From Sulfuritalea sp. (GTDB lineage Bacteria > Pseudomonadota > Gammaproteobacteria > Burkholderiales > Rhodocyclaceae): a stretch of DNA of 64,000 nt. Made by a program: the position numbers and the translations under genes. Numbering within the stretch: the first letter of the stretch is position 1; every line of letters begins with the position of its first letter. The notes beneath the pieces are model-generated. The model was not told where the DNA came from. It saw only the letters and a program-made list of their open reading frames with translations, and made no database searches. Shown one piece after another: positions 25,229 to 32,670 of this stretch. The stretch is from assembly GCA_023229545.1 (NCBI GenBank), contig JALNZB010000006.1, positions 37,511 to 101,510 of the forward strand. The letters run 5' to 3'.

Positions 25229-25444
25229 TCATTTGTTGACTTCGTGGCCGATGACGCCGCCAACCACTGCACCGGCAGCCGTTCCGACCGTGCTGCCGCC
25301 GGTAAGAATGGCACCGCCCACCGCACCAGCGCCGGCGCCGATTGCGGTGTTCTTGTCCTGCTGTGACATGCCGGCACAACCCACCACACCCAGCAGCATT
25401 GCCGCAGCAAGCGTACTGATCGCAAATCTCTGTATCGTTTTCAT
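25229..25444 (-). CDS. Glycine-zipper lipoprotein (OsmB-like)
   Basis: The 71-residue protein has a lipoprotein signal (GVVGC lipobox) and then a glycine-zipper membrane hairpin (AIGAGAGAVGGAILTGG, then GTAAGAVVGGVIGHEVNK). This matches OsmB and related osmotically induced outer-membrane lipoproteins. A ribosome-binding site (AGAGGTAA) lies just upstream. It follows the Cys/Ala-rich gene by 59 bases in the same orientation. Confidence 0.85.
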   Translation of the reverse strand: MKTIQRFAISTLAAAMLLGVVGCAGMSQQDKNTAIGAGAGAVGGAILTGGSTVGTAAGAVVGGVIGHEVNK

Positions 25445-25503
25445 GGAATTACCTCTTTATCAATTGTTGAGTTTCAGGTGCTGCTTGTCTGCTCGTGTAT
25501 GAC

Positions 25504-26118
25504 TTACGACTTGCCAAAGTCCATTTTGGCGACGGCCAGGCAGTGATTCCTGGCCTCCGCCGCGTACACATCGCACTTCTCTTTTGCCACTTTGTACTGC
25601 GCCTCGAGCGTGCTTGCGGCGGCATCCTTGCGCGCCTCGGCGGACGTTTCCCTCGCATCGCTGCGCGCATCGGCGGACTTTCCGTTAGCCTTGGCGTTTG
25701 CATCCGCTATCTTCATTTGCGCCTTGGCGTCTGCCTTGGCGGTCGTCTTCGCCGCCTTCGCCTCCTCCACGCAAACATCCTTGGCGGTGCCGGCCTTGTC
25801 GTCACAACGCTCCCTGGCCACCGAATAGTCGGCCTCGGCCTTGGCGACGCGGGCCTTGTAGTGGGTATTCACGGACGGCTTGTAGCTGGCCGCGAGGTCG
25901 GCCAGTGCGATCTTTTCGTTGCCCTTGGCCTCCGCCACGCAGATGTCGTTGGCGTTGCCCGACAACGACGAGCAAGCCGTCTTTGCCGACTTGTACTCGG
26001 TCGATATCTTGTCCTTGCCAGCCTTGTAGTCATCCTTCGACATGTTTTCCGCCATGGCGCCGGCGCTGAATGCCAGACTGACCGCAAGCGCGATCGCATT
26101 GATGTTGAGTTTGTTCAT
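25504..26118 (-). CDS. Periplasmic Ala/Lys-rich repeat protein
   Basis: The 204-residue protein has a signal peptide (ending SAGAMAEN). Three Cys-pair repeats follow: ACSSLSGNANDICVAEAK, RCDDKAGTAKDVCVEEAK and KCDVYAAEARNHCLAVAK, each probably a helical hairpin held by a disulfide. Between the second and third lies an Ala/Lys/Asp helix (about 115-165). I know similar proteins only as hypothetical stress-associated genes. It starts 23 bases after the OmpA-family stop, so the two share a transcript. Confidence 0.7.
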   Translation of the reverse strand: MNKLNINAIALAVSLAFSAGAMAENMSKDDYKAGKDKISTEYKSAKTACSSLSGNANDICVAEAKGNEKIALADLAASYKPSVNTHYKARVAKAEADYSVARERCDDKAGTAKDVCVEEAKAAKTTAKADAKAQMKIADANAKANGKSADARSDARETSAEARKDAAASTLEAQYKVAKEKCDVYAAEARNHCLAVAKMDFGKS

Positions 26119-26141
26119 TTTTGTTCCCTCAGGGTTAGCGA

Positions 26142-26822
26142 CTACTTGGCGATCCGGGTGCCGATCACTTCGATATCAACGCGGCGATCCGGTTGCAGAC
26201 AGGCAATCACCTTGGCGCTCTTGGCACCGAGGCATTCGTCGGCCTTGGTCACGGGCTGCGTTTCGCCCCTGCCCTCGGTCTGAATGCGATTCGCTTCAAT
26301 ACCCTTGCTCAGCAAATAGGTCTTTACCGCCGCTGCGCGATTTTCCGACAGACGCTGGTTGTAGTTGTCCGAACCAAAGCGGTCGGCATGTCCGACGGCC
26401 ATGATCACTTCAGGCTTGATGTCCTTGCTCTTGGCGACGAAGTCGTCCAGTGCCGCCTTTCCCGCTGGGCGCAGATCCGACTTGTTGAAATCGAACAGAG
26501 TATCGGCATTTAGCTTCACACGATCTGCGGCGGGCGTAACGGCAGCCGGAACCACTGCCGGAACCATTCTCTCGGCCAAGGCGATCTTGGCCGGCTTTTT
26601 CACCAGGTCCGGATCGCATTCTTCGATTGCCAGTGCCGGAGTCCAGTAGGCGGTATGCCAGCACAGCCCCGTGCCGCTCTTGGCCACCTCGTTGCGCTGA
26701 TCGACGAGATATCCCTCTTTCGACGGATTGGTTTGCGCCATTGCCGTGCTTGATGCAAGGCCCAGTGCCAGGGCACACGATACAGCCAAGGTCATTTGTT
26801 TCCTGTTTATTGCATTAGTCAT
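26142..26822 (-). CDS. OmpA-family outer-membrane protein
   Basis: The roughly 226-residue protein has a signal peptide (ending STAMAQ), a short linker segment with two Cys (GTGLCWHTAYW and IEECDPDL), and an OmpA C-terminal peptidoglycan-binding domain (about 105-226). The domain shows DTLFDFNKSDLRPAGKAALDDF, the NYNQRLSENRAAAV core and DRRVDIEV. There is no eight-stranded barrel, so it is a short OmpA-like protein of the kind found in stress operons. A near-palindromic operator at 26960 lies 138-153 bp upstream, inside the end of the preceding small gene. Confidence 0.88.
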   Translation of the reverse strand: MTNAINRKQMTLAVSCALALGLASSTAMAQTNPSKEGYLVDQRNEVAKSGTGLCWHTAYWTPALAIEECDPDLVKKPAKIALAERMVPAVVPAAVTPAADRVKLNADTLFDFNKSDLRPAGKAALDDFVAKSKDIKPEVIMAVGHADRFGSDNYNQRLSENRAAAVKTYLLSKGIEANRIQTEGRGETQPVTKADECLGAKSAKVIACLQPDRRVDIEVIGTRIAK

Positions 26823-26920
26823 GATTATTCCCAATCCATAAGAGGTGTATCAGTCTCCGCCTTCTGTGTTCTTCGTTTCTCCGACTGCCCGCAGGTGCGG
26901 AAAACTGCCGACAGTCACTG

Positions 26921-27127
26921 CTAATTGCGGCCATCATCAGCCAACTTCAGCGGGTTCTCTGTACGCTGTCGCACACAGCACTCAACCATTGGAGTCACCT
27001 TGTAAGCATTGCCTGCACTCGTGACTCCGGTGTCTTGCAAGTCCTCCGGCATATCCACGATTGCGCAGACCGCCAGAATCAGGATGGCCATCACGAGGAC
27101 CGTTTCAAATTCATTCATCGCTCTCAT
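26921..27127 (-). CDS. Small single-pass membrane protein, unknown
   Basis: This 68-residue frame starts at ATG 27127 with an AGGAG ribosome-binding site seven bases upstream. It has one hydrophobic segment (VLVMAILILAVCAIVDM, residues 10-26), followed by a hydrophilic tail with a Cys pair. I know no family. The ribosome-binding site, a matching operator (27213-27228) 86-101 bp upstream, and its place in the run of stress genes support it as real. Its 3' end contains the operator-like palindrome assigned to the OmpA-family gene. Confidence 0.55.
   Translation of the reverse strand: MRAMNEFETVLVMAILILAVCAIVDMPEDLQDTGVTSAGNAYKVTPMVECCVRQRTENPLKLADDGRN
26960..26975. promoter_or_regulatory. Palindromic operator candidate upstream of the OmpA-family operon
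   Basis: TGTACG-CTGT-CGCACA differs from the perfect palindrome at one base and shares its centre with the site at 15314. It lies in the 3' coding part of the preceding small gene. Confidence 0.45.
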
Positions 27128-27212
27128 GACATGGCTCCTGCGTGATGGGAAGAGGGTTGTATGTCGAGGTGAAACATGGAACGAATGTTCGCTGGACCAC
27201 CCGGTTGCGGTC

Positions 27213-27228
27213 TGTACGCTGGCGCGCT
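27213..27228. promoter_or_regulatory. Half-conserved operator candidate upstream of the small membrane protein
   Basis: TGTACG-CTGG-CGCGCT keeps the left arm and three bases of the right arm. It overlaps nothing coding except the first bases downstream of the diguanylate cyclase stop region. Confidence 0.35.
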
Positions 27229-27236
27229 TAAAAACG

Positions 27237-28256
27237 CTATGCCTGGGCCACGGTGACGCGATTGCGCCCGGCGTTTTTTGATGCGTAAAGGGCGACATCG
27301 GCGCGCGCAACAAAAGCGGTCGCCGACTCGCCGGGCCTGAAGCTGGCGACCCCCAGCGAAACCGAAATGTTCGCCATCGCCCAATTGTCTGCGGTGCGCT
27401 TGATGCGGACCCTCTCGACCATCGTCCGAATTTTTTCGGCGAGTTGGCGCGCCTCTTCCGTGGATGTGTCGGGCAGCAGTACGACGAATTCCTCGCCGCC
27501 ATAGCGCGCCGCCATGTCCCCGCCCTTCACGTGGTCCTTCAGAATTTGCGCCACGGCACGTATCACCTTGTCGCCGAACACATGGCCATAGGTGTCGTTG
27601 ACTTGCTTGAAGTGGTCGATATCGGCCATGAGAAGGCTTGGTCCGCCTGAACCGGGGTCGGCTGCCGACAGGCAGGCGGCTATTCCCGCGTCGAATCCGC
27701 GTCGATTGGTCAATCCCGTCAGACCATCGGCTATCGCATCCTGGCGCGCCTTTCCCACTTCCTGCCGCAGTTGTTCAACTTCGAGGCGGCTGTCATCGAG
27801 GTGTCCCTTGAGAGAGGCAATCGAGCCCTGCATGTTACGGGTGAGGCCGAGAATCGTTTCAACGTCGCGGTGCTTGCCGGGATTCGATGACACTTGGTCG
27901 GCACACCATTTTTCAAGCGCGTTGCCAAACTGTCCGGCCTGATCGCCGGCCTGCGCGGCGGAACTCGACATTTCCGCCATCACTTTCTGAAGCCCGTCGC
28001 TGAAGCGCTGGGCAACCTCCTCGTCGATGCCGGCGACGTGTGAATTGAAAATGTCATAGGTTGCCGTCTCGTCGAGCATCTCGCCATTCCGCAGGTGTTC
28101 GTCGATGGCGATCTTGAGGGCAGGATTGATGCCTGCCACATACTCGTACCAGACGGCATAGCTGACCGGATCCATGGCGGCCGTCTGCTTCGCCATCAAT
28201 GACAGCGCGGGGCCGAGGTACTCGGTGCTTTTGGCGACGCTATCGTGGTACTTCAT
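27237..28256 (-). CDS. Diguanylate cyclase (GGDEF domain) with N-terminal sensor-like helical domain
   Basis: This enzyme makes cyclic di-GMP, which controls adhesion and matrix production. The 339-residue protein has an N-terminal helical domain (about 1-165, with SYAVWYEYVAGINPALK) of a type seen in other GGDEF proteins, and a C-terminal GGDEF domain (about 170-335). The domain has the DIDHFKQVNDTYGHVFGD signature and an intact GGEEF active site. The residues before it read KGGD, so the RxxD product-inhibition site is not canonical. No membrane segment is visible. It sits in the middle of the stress-gene run. Confidence 0.92.
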   Translation of the reverse strand: MKYHDSVAKSTEYLGPALSLMAKQTAAMDPVSYAVWYEYVAGINPALKIAIDEHLRNGEMLDETATYDIFNSHVAGIDEEVAQRFSDGLQKVMAEMSSSAAQAGDQAGQFGNALEKWCADQVSSNPGKHRDVETILGLTRNMQGSIASLKGHLDDSRLEVEQLRQEVGKARQDAIADGLTGLTNRRGFDAGIAACLSAADPGSGGPSLLMADIDHFKQVNDTYGHVFGDKVIRAVAQILKDHVKGGDMAARYGGEEFVVLLPDTSTEEARQLAEKIRTMVERVRIKRTADNWAMANISVSLGVASFRPGESATAFVARADVALYASKNAGRNRVTVAQA

Positions 28257-28340
28257 GTCGTAATCCTTGTTGTTACGTCGCCGGCCCCTGGACCATTCTG
28301 CTTGGTTGCCGAATTTCGGGAGCGCCGGCGACAATCCGGC

Positions 28341-28712
28341 TTACTGCTGGCCTTTGACAATCATGTCGTTCTTGACGGATTTCACGCCCTTGACGCCGTG
28401 CGCAATCTTGACGGCCTTGTTGATATCGGCGCGCGACTTGACGAAGCCGGACAACTGGACAATGCCTTTGTAGGTCGTGACATTGATTTCGGTCGCCTTG
28501 AGCGAAGCGTCCTCGAATACCGCCGCCTTGACTTTGGTGGTGATGACGCTGTCGTCGACGTATTCGCCGGCGGATTCCTTCTTCGCCGTCGATGCGGCGG
28601 GCTTCTCCTTGGCAGCCGTGGATTCGGTTATTGCGGCGTCTGCCGCCATCGCGCCAGCGCTGAAGGCAAGGGTAATCGCAGCGGCGATTGTGGTGAGGGT
28701 AAGTTTGTTCAT
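28341..28712 (-). CDS. Periplasmic BON-domain protein (OsmY-like)
   Basis: The 123-residue protein has a signal peptide (ending SAGAMAAD), a short Ala/Lys-rich linker, and one BON domain (about 55-123; DSVITTKVKAAVFEDASLKATEINVTTY, given here in two parts of the domain, then GIVQLSGFVKS). BON proteins such as OsmY bind phospholipid surfaces and are induced by osmotic and stationary-phase stress. ATG 28712 has an AGGAGA ribosome-binding site. An operator-like site lies 101-116 bp upstream. Confidence 0.88.
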   Translation of the reverse strand: MNKLTLTTIAAAITLAFSAGAMAADAAITESTAAKEKPAASTAKKESAGEYVDDSVITTKVKAAVFEDASLKATEINVTTYKGIVQLSGFVKSRADINKAVKIAHGVKGVKSVKNDMIVKGQQ

Positions 28713-28812
28713 AATGTTCTCCTGGGAATGAATGTTGACAATGGTCGGGAGCGCCGGATTTGGTGTCCATCGCTCGCCGTGGTCGAGACTACGCAAACGA
28801 TTCGGCGCCTTC

Positions 28813-28828
28813 TGTGCGCCAACGCCCA
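28813..28828. promoter_or_regulatory. Operator candidate upstream of the BON-domain gene
   Basis: TGTGCG-CCAA-CGCCCA differs from the palindrome at one base. It lies in the gap between the small lmo0937-like gene and the BON gene. Confidence 0.45.
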
Positions 28829-28842
28829 TAGATGCTGTCGAG

Positions 28843-28992
28843 TCAGATCACCCTGCGCCCGCTGATGATCCGCAGCAGGACCACAACGACGGCAATTACC
28901 AGCAGGATATGGATGAAGCCCCCCAGGGTGGTTGAAGTGACCAGCCCGAGCAGCCACAGAACGAGCAGAACGACGGCGATGGTAGTAAGCAT
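28843..28992 (-). CDS. Small hydrophobic lmo0937-family membrane protein
   Basis: This 49-residue protein is encoded from ATG 28992 to a TGA at 28843-28845. It has two hydrophobic segments (TTIAVVLLVLWLLGLVTS and HILLVIAVVVVLLRI) around a TLGGFIH turn and ends in GRRVI. That is the pattern of the lmo0937 family of small stress-associated membrane proteins. A GAGGTAC ribosome-binding site precedes it. It lies 49 bases after the glycine-zipper protein gene and is probably co-transcribed with it. Confidence 0.8.
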   Translation of the reverse strand: MLTTIAVVLLVLWLLGLVTSTTLGGFIHILLVIAVVVVLLRIISGRRVI

Positions 28993-29041
28993 TGGAGTAC
29001 CTCTTTTCGGAATTACGGCATTGGAATACTGAAGCCATGCC

Positions 29042-30121
29042 TTACTGAACGACGGTCAACGTGCCGTTGGCCACCTTGACCTTGGCGCCCACTGCAAAAC
29101 CCGGCTGCGCCGCATAGGAAAACGTCTTGGAGCCGCCGTTGTCGAGGCGCACCACCACTTCGTAATGCTTGGTCGTTTTCGCCCTCTTTTCGATTTCGCC
29201 GCCGGCGTAGGCGCCTCCTGCGGCCCCGACCACCGTGGCTATCGTGTTGCCCGCGCCATGGCCGACCTGGCTGCCGAGCAGTGCTCCGGCGACGCCACCG
29301 GCGATGGGTCCGAGATAGCTTCCCTGACCTTTGACTTCAATCACGTTGATGGCTTCGACCACGCCGCAATTGACGCACAACCGAGCCGCCTGCCGGGCAT
29401 TTGGCCGATGCTGGGAACCCGCCACCAGCGACTGGTCGAGCACCGCGCTGGTTTCCCGATTGGCGATACGCAAATTTCCCGTCACCACCGCGTTGGCCGC
29501 AATCCGATCGCGGCTCTTGATGATGTGACTGCCTTCGTAGACGCCGGTTTTGATTTCGTTCAGGACGATCTTGCCCTTGACGCCGGCTATCCTGGCGCTT
29601 GCTGCGCCGCCTGGACTGCCTGACAGCGTGAGGATCAATTCCTCTCCGACCGCAAGACGCGCAGGGGGATCCACATCGAAACGATCAATCTTCGGCGCCG
29701 CTGCCGAAGGCGCCGCACGGGCTTGCGGTCTGCCGGTGCCAACCAGCGGCTCATCGAGAATGGCGCTGGCCACCCGGTTGCCCACGCGCAAATTGGCGGT
29801 GGCCGTGCTGGCGGCGGTGATCCTGTCGCGCTGGCGAATGGTATATATGCCTTCATAAACGCCGGCCTCGGTTTCCGCCAGGACCACACCCCCGGTGGCG
29901 CCGCCGATCTGGACGGCTGCGGTCCCGCCAGGGCTGCCATACAGCGTAAACACCAGTTCGCTGCCGGGAGTCGCCCGCTTCACCGGTTCGACATCGAAAC
30001 CGTCGATCCGCGCGGTCGCCGCCGAGGATACCGAGTGCTGGGCGTGAGCCGGGTTCGCCGAAAATGCCAGCGGAAAAAGCGCCACCAGGGCGAACCATCC
30101 AAGAACTATTCTTTTGTGCAT
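29042..30121 (-). CDS. Exported glycine-zipper protein with duplicated N-terminal domain
   Basis: The 359-residue protein has a signal peptide (ending NPAHAQ). Two homologous domains of about 95 residues follow (about 38-128 and 140-232), each opening IDxFDVxP and holding YGSPGGTAAVQI or SGSPGGAASARI, then GVYEG. The C-terminal part has ARLCVNCGVVEAI, a glycine-zipper hairpin (GPIAGGVAGALLGSQVGHG, with VVGAAGGAYAGGEI) and a small beta domain, as in SlyB-like outer-membrane proteins. The first part resembles ligand-binding folds, but no function is known to me. Operator candidate 30194 lies 73-88 bp upstream. Confidence 0.78.
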   Translation of the reverse strand: MHKRIVLGWFALVALFPLAFSANPAHAQHSVSSAATARIDGFDVEPVKRATPGSELVFTLYGSPGGTAAVQIGGATGGVVLAETEAGVYEGIYTIRQRDRITAASTATANLRVGNRVASAILDEPLVGTGRPQARAAPSAAAPKIDRFDVDPPARLAVGEELILTLSGSPGGAASARIAGVKGKIVLNEIKTGVYEGSHIIKSRDRIAANAVVTGNLRIANRETSAVLDQSLVAGSQHRPNARQAARLCVNCGVVEAINVIEVKGQGSYLGPIAGGVAGALLGSQVGHGAGNTIATVVGAAGGAYAGGEIEKRAKTTKHYEVVVRLDNGGSKTFSYAAQPGFAVGAKVKVANGTLTVVQ

Positions 30122-30193
30122 TTTTACGCTCCTCTAGAAATGCCGGTTACGGTTGTGCTACCGGGGATAGTGGGCTGTCTGCTGTGTCGGGTC

Positions 30194-30209
30194 TGTACGC
30201 CAACGCACA
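30194..30209. promoter_or_regulatory. Palindromic operator candidate upstream of the glycine-zipper gene
   Basis: TGTACG-CCAA-CGCACA differs by one base from the perfect palindrome and shares its CCAA centre with the site at 28813. Confidence 0.5.
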
Positions 30210-30299
30210 ATGCGCCTGTCGTCCCGGGCGGGATGATTCAGACGCAATGTGGATGCATGCTGGCGGCGGCGGCGGTGAAGATAACGTCGCCGCGCTCTG

Positions 30300-30446
30300 C
30301 ACGAAGCGCCAACTCCCTCCCCGTCAAGGGGAAGGTCGCATGCGACGTTTGCGATTGGAGGGCTGGGGTGGGGATGGGGGAAAATTCCGCAGCTTCCGAC
30401 CCCATCCCCCTCCTAACCTCCCCCTTGAAGGGGGAGGAACTGGGTA
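30300..30446. repeat. G/C-run palindromic intergenic repeat
   Basis: An 11-bp perfect inverted repeat (30370-30380 with 30400-30410, GGGGATGGGGG type) is followed by CCCCCTTGAAGGGGG at 30420-30434, with related CCCC-N5-GGGG sequence at 30315-30332. Such blocks are common dispersed intergenic elements in betaproteobacteria. The rest of the 340-bp gap holds only the operator at 30194. Confidence 0.6.
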
Positions 30447-30461
30447 ACTTAGCGCTTCATG

Positions 30462-31055
30462 CTACTGTCCTGCGCGGTTCCGGGCCGTTTCCGCAAACTT
30501 CAGCCCCGCATCCAGCGCATCCATGAATTCGTCGATCTTGATGGGTTTGGTGAGATAGCGGTAGAACCCGGCGTCCAGACCTGTTGCGACATCGATGGGC
30601 ATTGCATTGGCACTCAGGGCGATGATGGGGATATGCGCCGTTAACGGGTCTGCATGCAGGATTTTCATGGCATCCACGCCGTTGATGCCGGGCAGGTTGA
30701 TGTCCATCAGGATCACCTCCGGCAGATAGGTGCGTGCAAACTCGATGCCGAGATTGCCGTCGGCGGCGGCGAACAGGCGCAGATCAAGGCGGCGCGCCAC
30801 AAGTTGCTCGATCAGTTCCAGGTTGGCCGGATTATCTTCCACATACAACACGGTGCGCTGCGGCGCGCCATGCGGCATCGGCGACCGCGTCAGCGCAGCA
30901 TGCTCGGCTTCCTGAGTTTCAAGCAGTGGCGCCGTGGTCAGGCCCAATTCGAACCAGAACTCGCTGCCCACCCCGACCGCGCTATTCACGCCTATGGTGC
31001 CTCCCATCAGTTCCACCAGCCGCTTGGTCACCACCAGGCCGATGCCCGTGCCCTT
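30462..31055 (-). pseudogene. Hybrid sensor histidine kinase, 3' fragment (ATPase end plus receiver domain)
   Basis: The fragment opens at the G2 box KGTGIGLVVTKRLVELMGG of a histidine-kinase ATPase domain. It continues through GSEFWFEL and a full receiver domain (LYVEDNPANLELIE, phospho-acceptor Asp in VILMDINLPG, Lys in LTKPIKIDEF). The sequence upstream of the G2 box, including the H-box and sensor domains, is replaced at about 31056 by IS110 DNA. No other part of the kinase occurs on the far side of the element. A chimeric frame continues into the IS but should not make an active kinase. Confidence 0.85.
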
Positions 31056-31095
31056 GTATGTTCTGCTTTTAAGGAATATGAAAAAATGATGATGA

Positions 31096-31306
31096 GGCTG
31101 TGGAGTTTGTGGGCAAAGGGGTGCGCGGTGGATAAGTCGCGGCTTTTTGCGACTTATCCACGGCAAGCGCCCCGGTTCGCTGGCGGTTTTTTGCCAGCGA
31201 ATTGTCCACAAAATCCACAGCCTTGTTTTTGGTTTCGGTGCGGCAGCTCGTCCGTCCCTGGGGACATCAAGCCCGTGGAGGAGCAAGGAGCGTCGCACCG
31301 ATTTTT
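31096..31306 (+). ncRNA. Structured 5' leader of the IS110 element, candidate bridge RNA
   Basis: Outer arms 31096-31112 and 31206-31222 are complementary at 16 of 17 bases. They enclose two perfect hairpins (13-bp stem 31128-31161; 9-bp stem 31176-31201). A further 8-bp stem (31235-31242 with 31294-31301) closes an internally paired loop and is followed by TTTTT at 31302. IS110-family recombinases are known to use a bridge RNA made from a non-coding end of the element. This block is the obvious candidate here, but its limits and strand are inferred. Confidence 0.4.
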
Positions 31307-31370
31307 CTCGGAGAACCCGAACGGTTGCTTGGGCCAATAAGCCCGCATTTTTGCAAGGATGGGTGATGAG

Positions 31371-32321
31371 ATGAACGAGAAACAAGTGGACTCTTTTGTC
31401 GGCATTGATGTGGCGAAGAACACCTTGGATATCCGGCTTGAGCCGGCTGGGGAAAGCCTGCATGTTGTCTACGACGATGTTGGCATGGCGGAAATTCGCC
31501 AACGCCTGATCGCCCTGGCACCGACCTTGATCGTGATGGAGGCGACCGGCGGCCTGGAAACGCGGTTGGCATGCGAATTGGCAGCATGCGGTTTGCCGGT
31601 GGCGGTGATCAATCCGCGCCAAGCGCGTGATTTTGCCAAGGCCACCGGACAGTTGGCGAAGACCGACCGGGTCGATGCGGCGGTGCTGTGCGCCTTTGCC
31701 CGCGCCATTCGCCCCGCGGTACGTGTGCTCAAGGATACCGGTACGCGCGACCTGGACGATTTGGTGACCCGACGGCGTCAGTTGATTGCGATGCGCGTTC
31801 AAGAGACGCTCCGTCTGGGAACTGCGGAATCCAAGGCGCTGCAAAAGAACCTGAAAAAGCATATTGCCTGGCTGGACAAGCAGATCACGAGTCTCGATGG
31901 CGACCTGACCAAACGATTGCGCACATCCGATGCCTGGCGCACGAAGGACGACCTGCTGCAAGGCATCCCCGGCGTCGGCGCGGTGACCAGTGTGACCCTG
32001 CTGGCCAAGTGCCCCGAACTGGGGCAACTCAATCGGCGCGAGATCGCCAAATTGTCGGGTGTCGCCCCCTTGGCCAACGACAGCGGCACACATCGTGGCA
32101 AGCGCTTTGTTTGGGGCGGTCGCGCCGATGTGCGCGCGGTTCTGTACATGGCCGCCGTATCGGCGATCCGCTGCAATCCAATCATCAAGGCATTCGCCGA
32201 TCGCCTCAAGCAAGCCGGCAAACCCGCCAAGGTCGTCATCGTCGCCTGTATGCGAAAACTGCTAACCATCATGAATGCCATGGTGAAAAATAATGAGCCT
32301 TGGACAGCCAAAACGGCTTGA
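31371..32321 (+). CDS. IS110-family transposase (RNA-guided type recombinase)
   Basis: The roughly 316-residue protein has the N-terminal RuvC-like DEDD domain of IS110 transposases: FVGIDVAKNTLDIRL, then IVMEATGGLE and AKTDRVDAAVL. The C-terminal Transposase_20-type domain reads LLQGIPGVGAVTS, then GVAPLANDSGTHRGKRF with the conserved Ser, and YMAAVSAIRCNP. It appears complete. The ATG at 31371 is preferred for a GGATGGG-type ribosome-binding site at workable spacing; ATG 31359 is also in frame. The element interrupts a kinase gene and sits against an IS66-like tail. Confidence 0.92.
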   Translation: MNEKQVDSFVGIDVAKNTLDIRLEPAGESLHVVYDDVGMAEIRQRLIALAPTLIVMEATGGLETRLACELAACGLPVAVINPRQARDFAKATGQLAKTDRVDAAVLCAFARAIRPAVRVLKDTGTRDLDDLVTRRRQLIAMRVQETLRLGTAESKALQKNLKKHIAWLDKQITSLDGDLTKRLRTSDAWRTKDDLLQGIPGVGAVTSVTLLAKCPELGQLNRREIAKLSGVAPLANDSGTHRGKRFVWGGRADVRAVLYMAAVSAIRCNPIIKAFADRLKQAGKPAKVVIVACMRKLLTIMNAMVKNNEPWTAKTA

Positions 32322-32343
32322 CTTAGAACACGGTTGCTTCTCC

Positions 32344-32541
32344 AACAATACCGCCGAGCAGGCCGTCCGCATGCCCAAGGTCAAACAGAAAATCTCCGGC
32401 GGCTTCAGAATCCAGACTGGCCTTGAGGCTTTCTGCACTATTCGTTCCTACCTCGCTACCCTCCACAAGCAGGGCACCAACCTCTTCCACGCTCTCACCC
32501 TGACCTTCCAGGGCTACCCACCTCAGCCTCGTTTCGCATGA
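32344..32541 (+). pseudogene. IS66-family transposase, C-terminal fragment
   Basis: About 65 residues from NNTAEQAVRMPKVKQKISGG to GYPPQPRFA match the C-terminal end of IS66-type TnpC proteins (NNxAERxIRMxKVxQKxSG, then FxxIRSYxxTLxKQG). Everything N-terminal is missing and is replaced by the IS110 element. The remaining 130 bp to the next gene show nothing I can assign. Confidence 0.75.
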
Positions 32542-32670
32542 CCGGGACACTCAGCAGCGCCTGTTCGTGGCTACCTGAGTAGTTACTGGATTTCAACGTC
32601 AAAACCGATCGCTCAGACTCAAACCTTGATTGGAATGGACTGACAAGCGCCGGTAGGCGACAATCGCGGC

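Larger units (their letters stand above)
31056..32343 (+). mobile_element. IS110-family insertion sequence
   Basis: One transposase gene lies between the broken kinase fragment and an IS66-like transposase tail. The outer limits are set by where flanking coding similarity stops (31055 and 32344), since IS110 elements lack clear terminal inverted repeats. The 300-bp 5' non-coding end is full of inverted repeats. The flanks belong to unrelated genes, so the insertion was accompanied or followed by a deletion. Confidence 0.7.

Noticed and set aside
26921..27502. A 193-codon frame overlapping the diguanylate cyclase end
   Set aside because: Its first 125 codons shadow the cyclase; only the last 68 codons, with their own ribosome-binding site, are kept as a small gene.
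31128..31222. Several DnaA-box-like words (TTATCCAC, TTGTCCACA) suggesting an origin
   Set aside because: They are arms of hairpins inside the non-coding end of an IS110 element, with no dnaA, dnaN or AT-rich unwinding region nearby.
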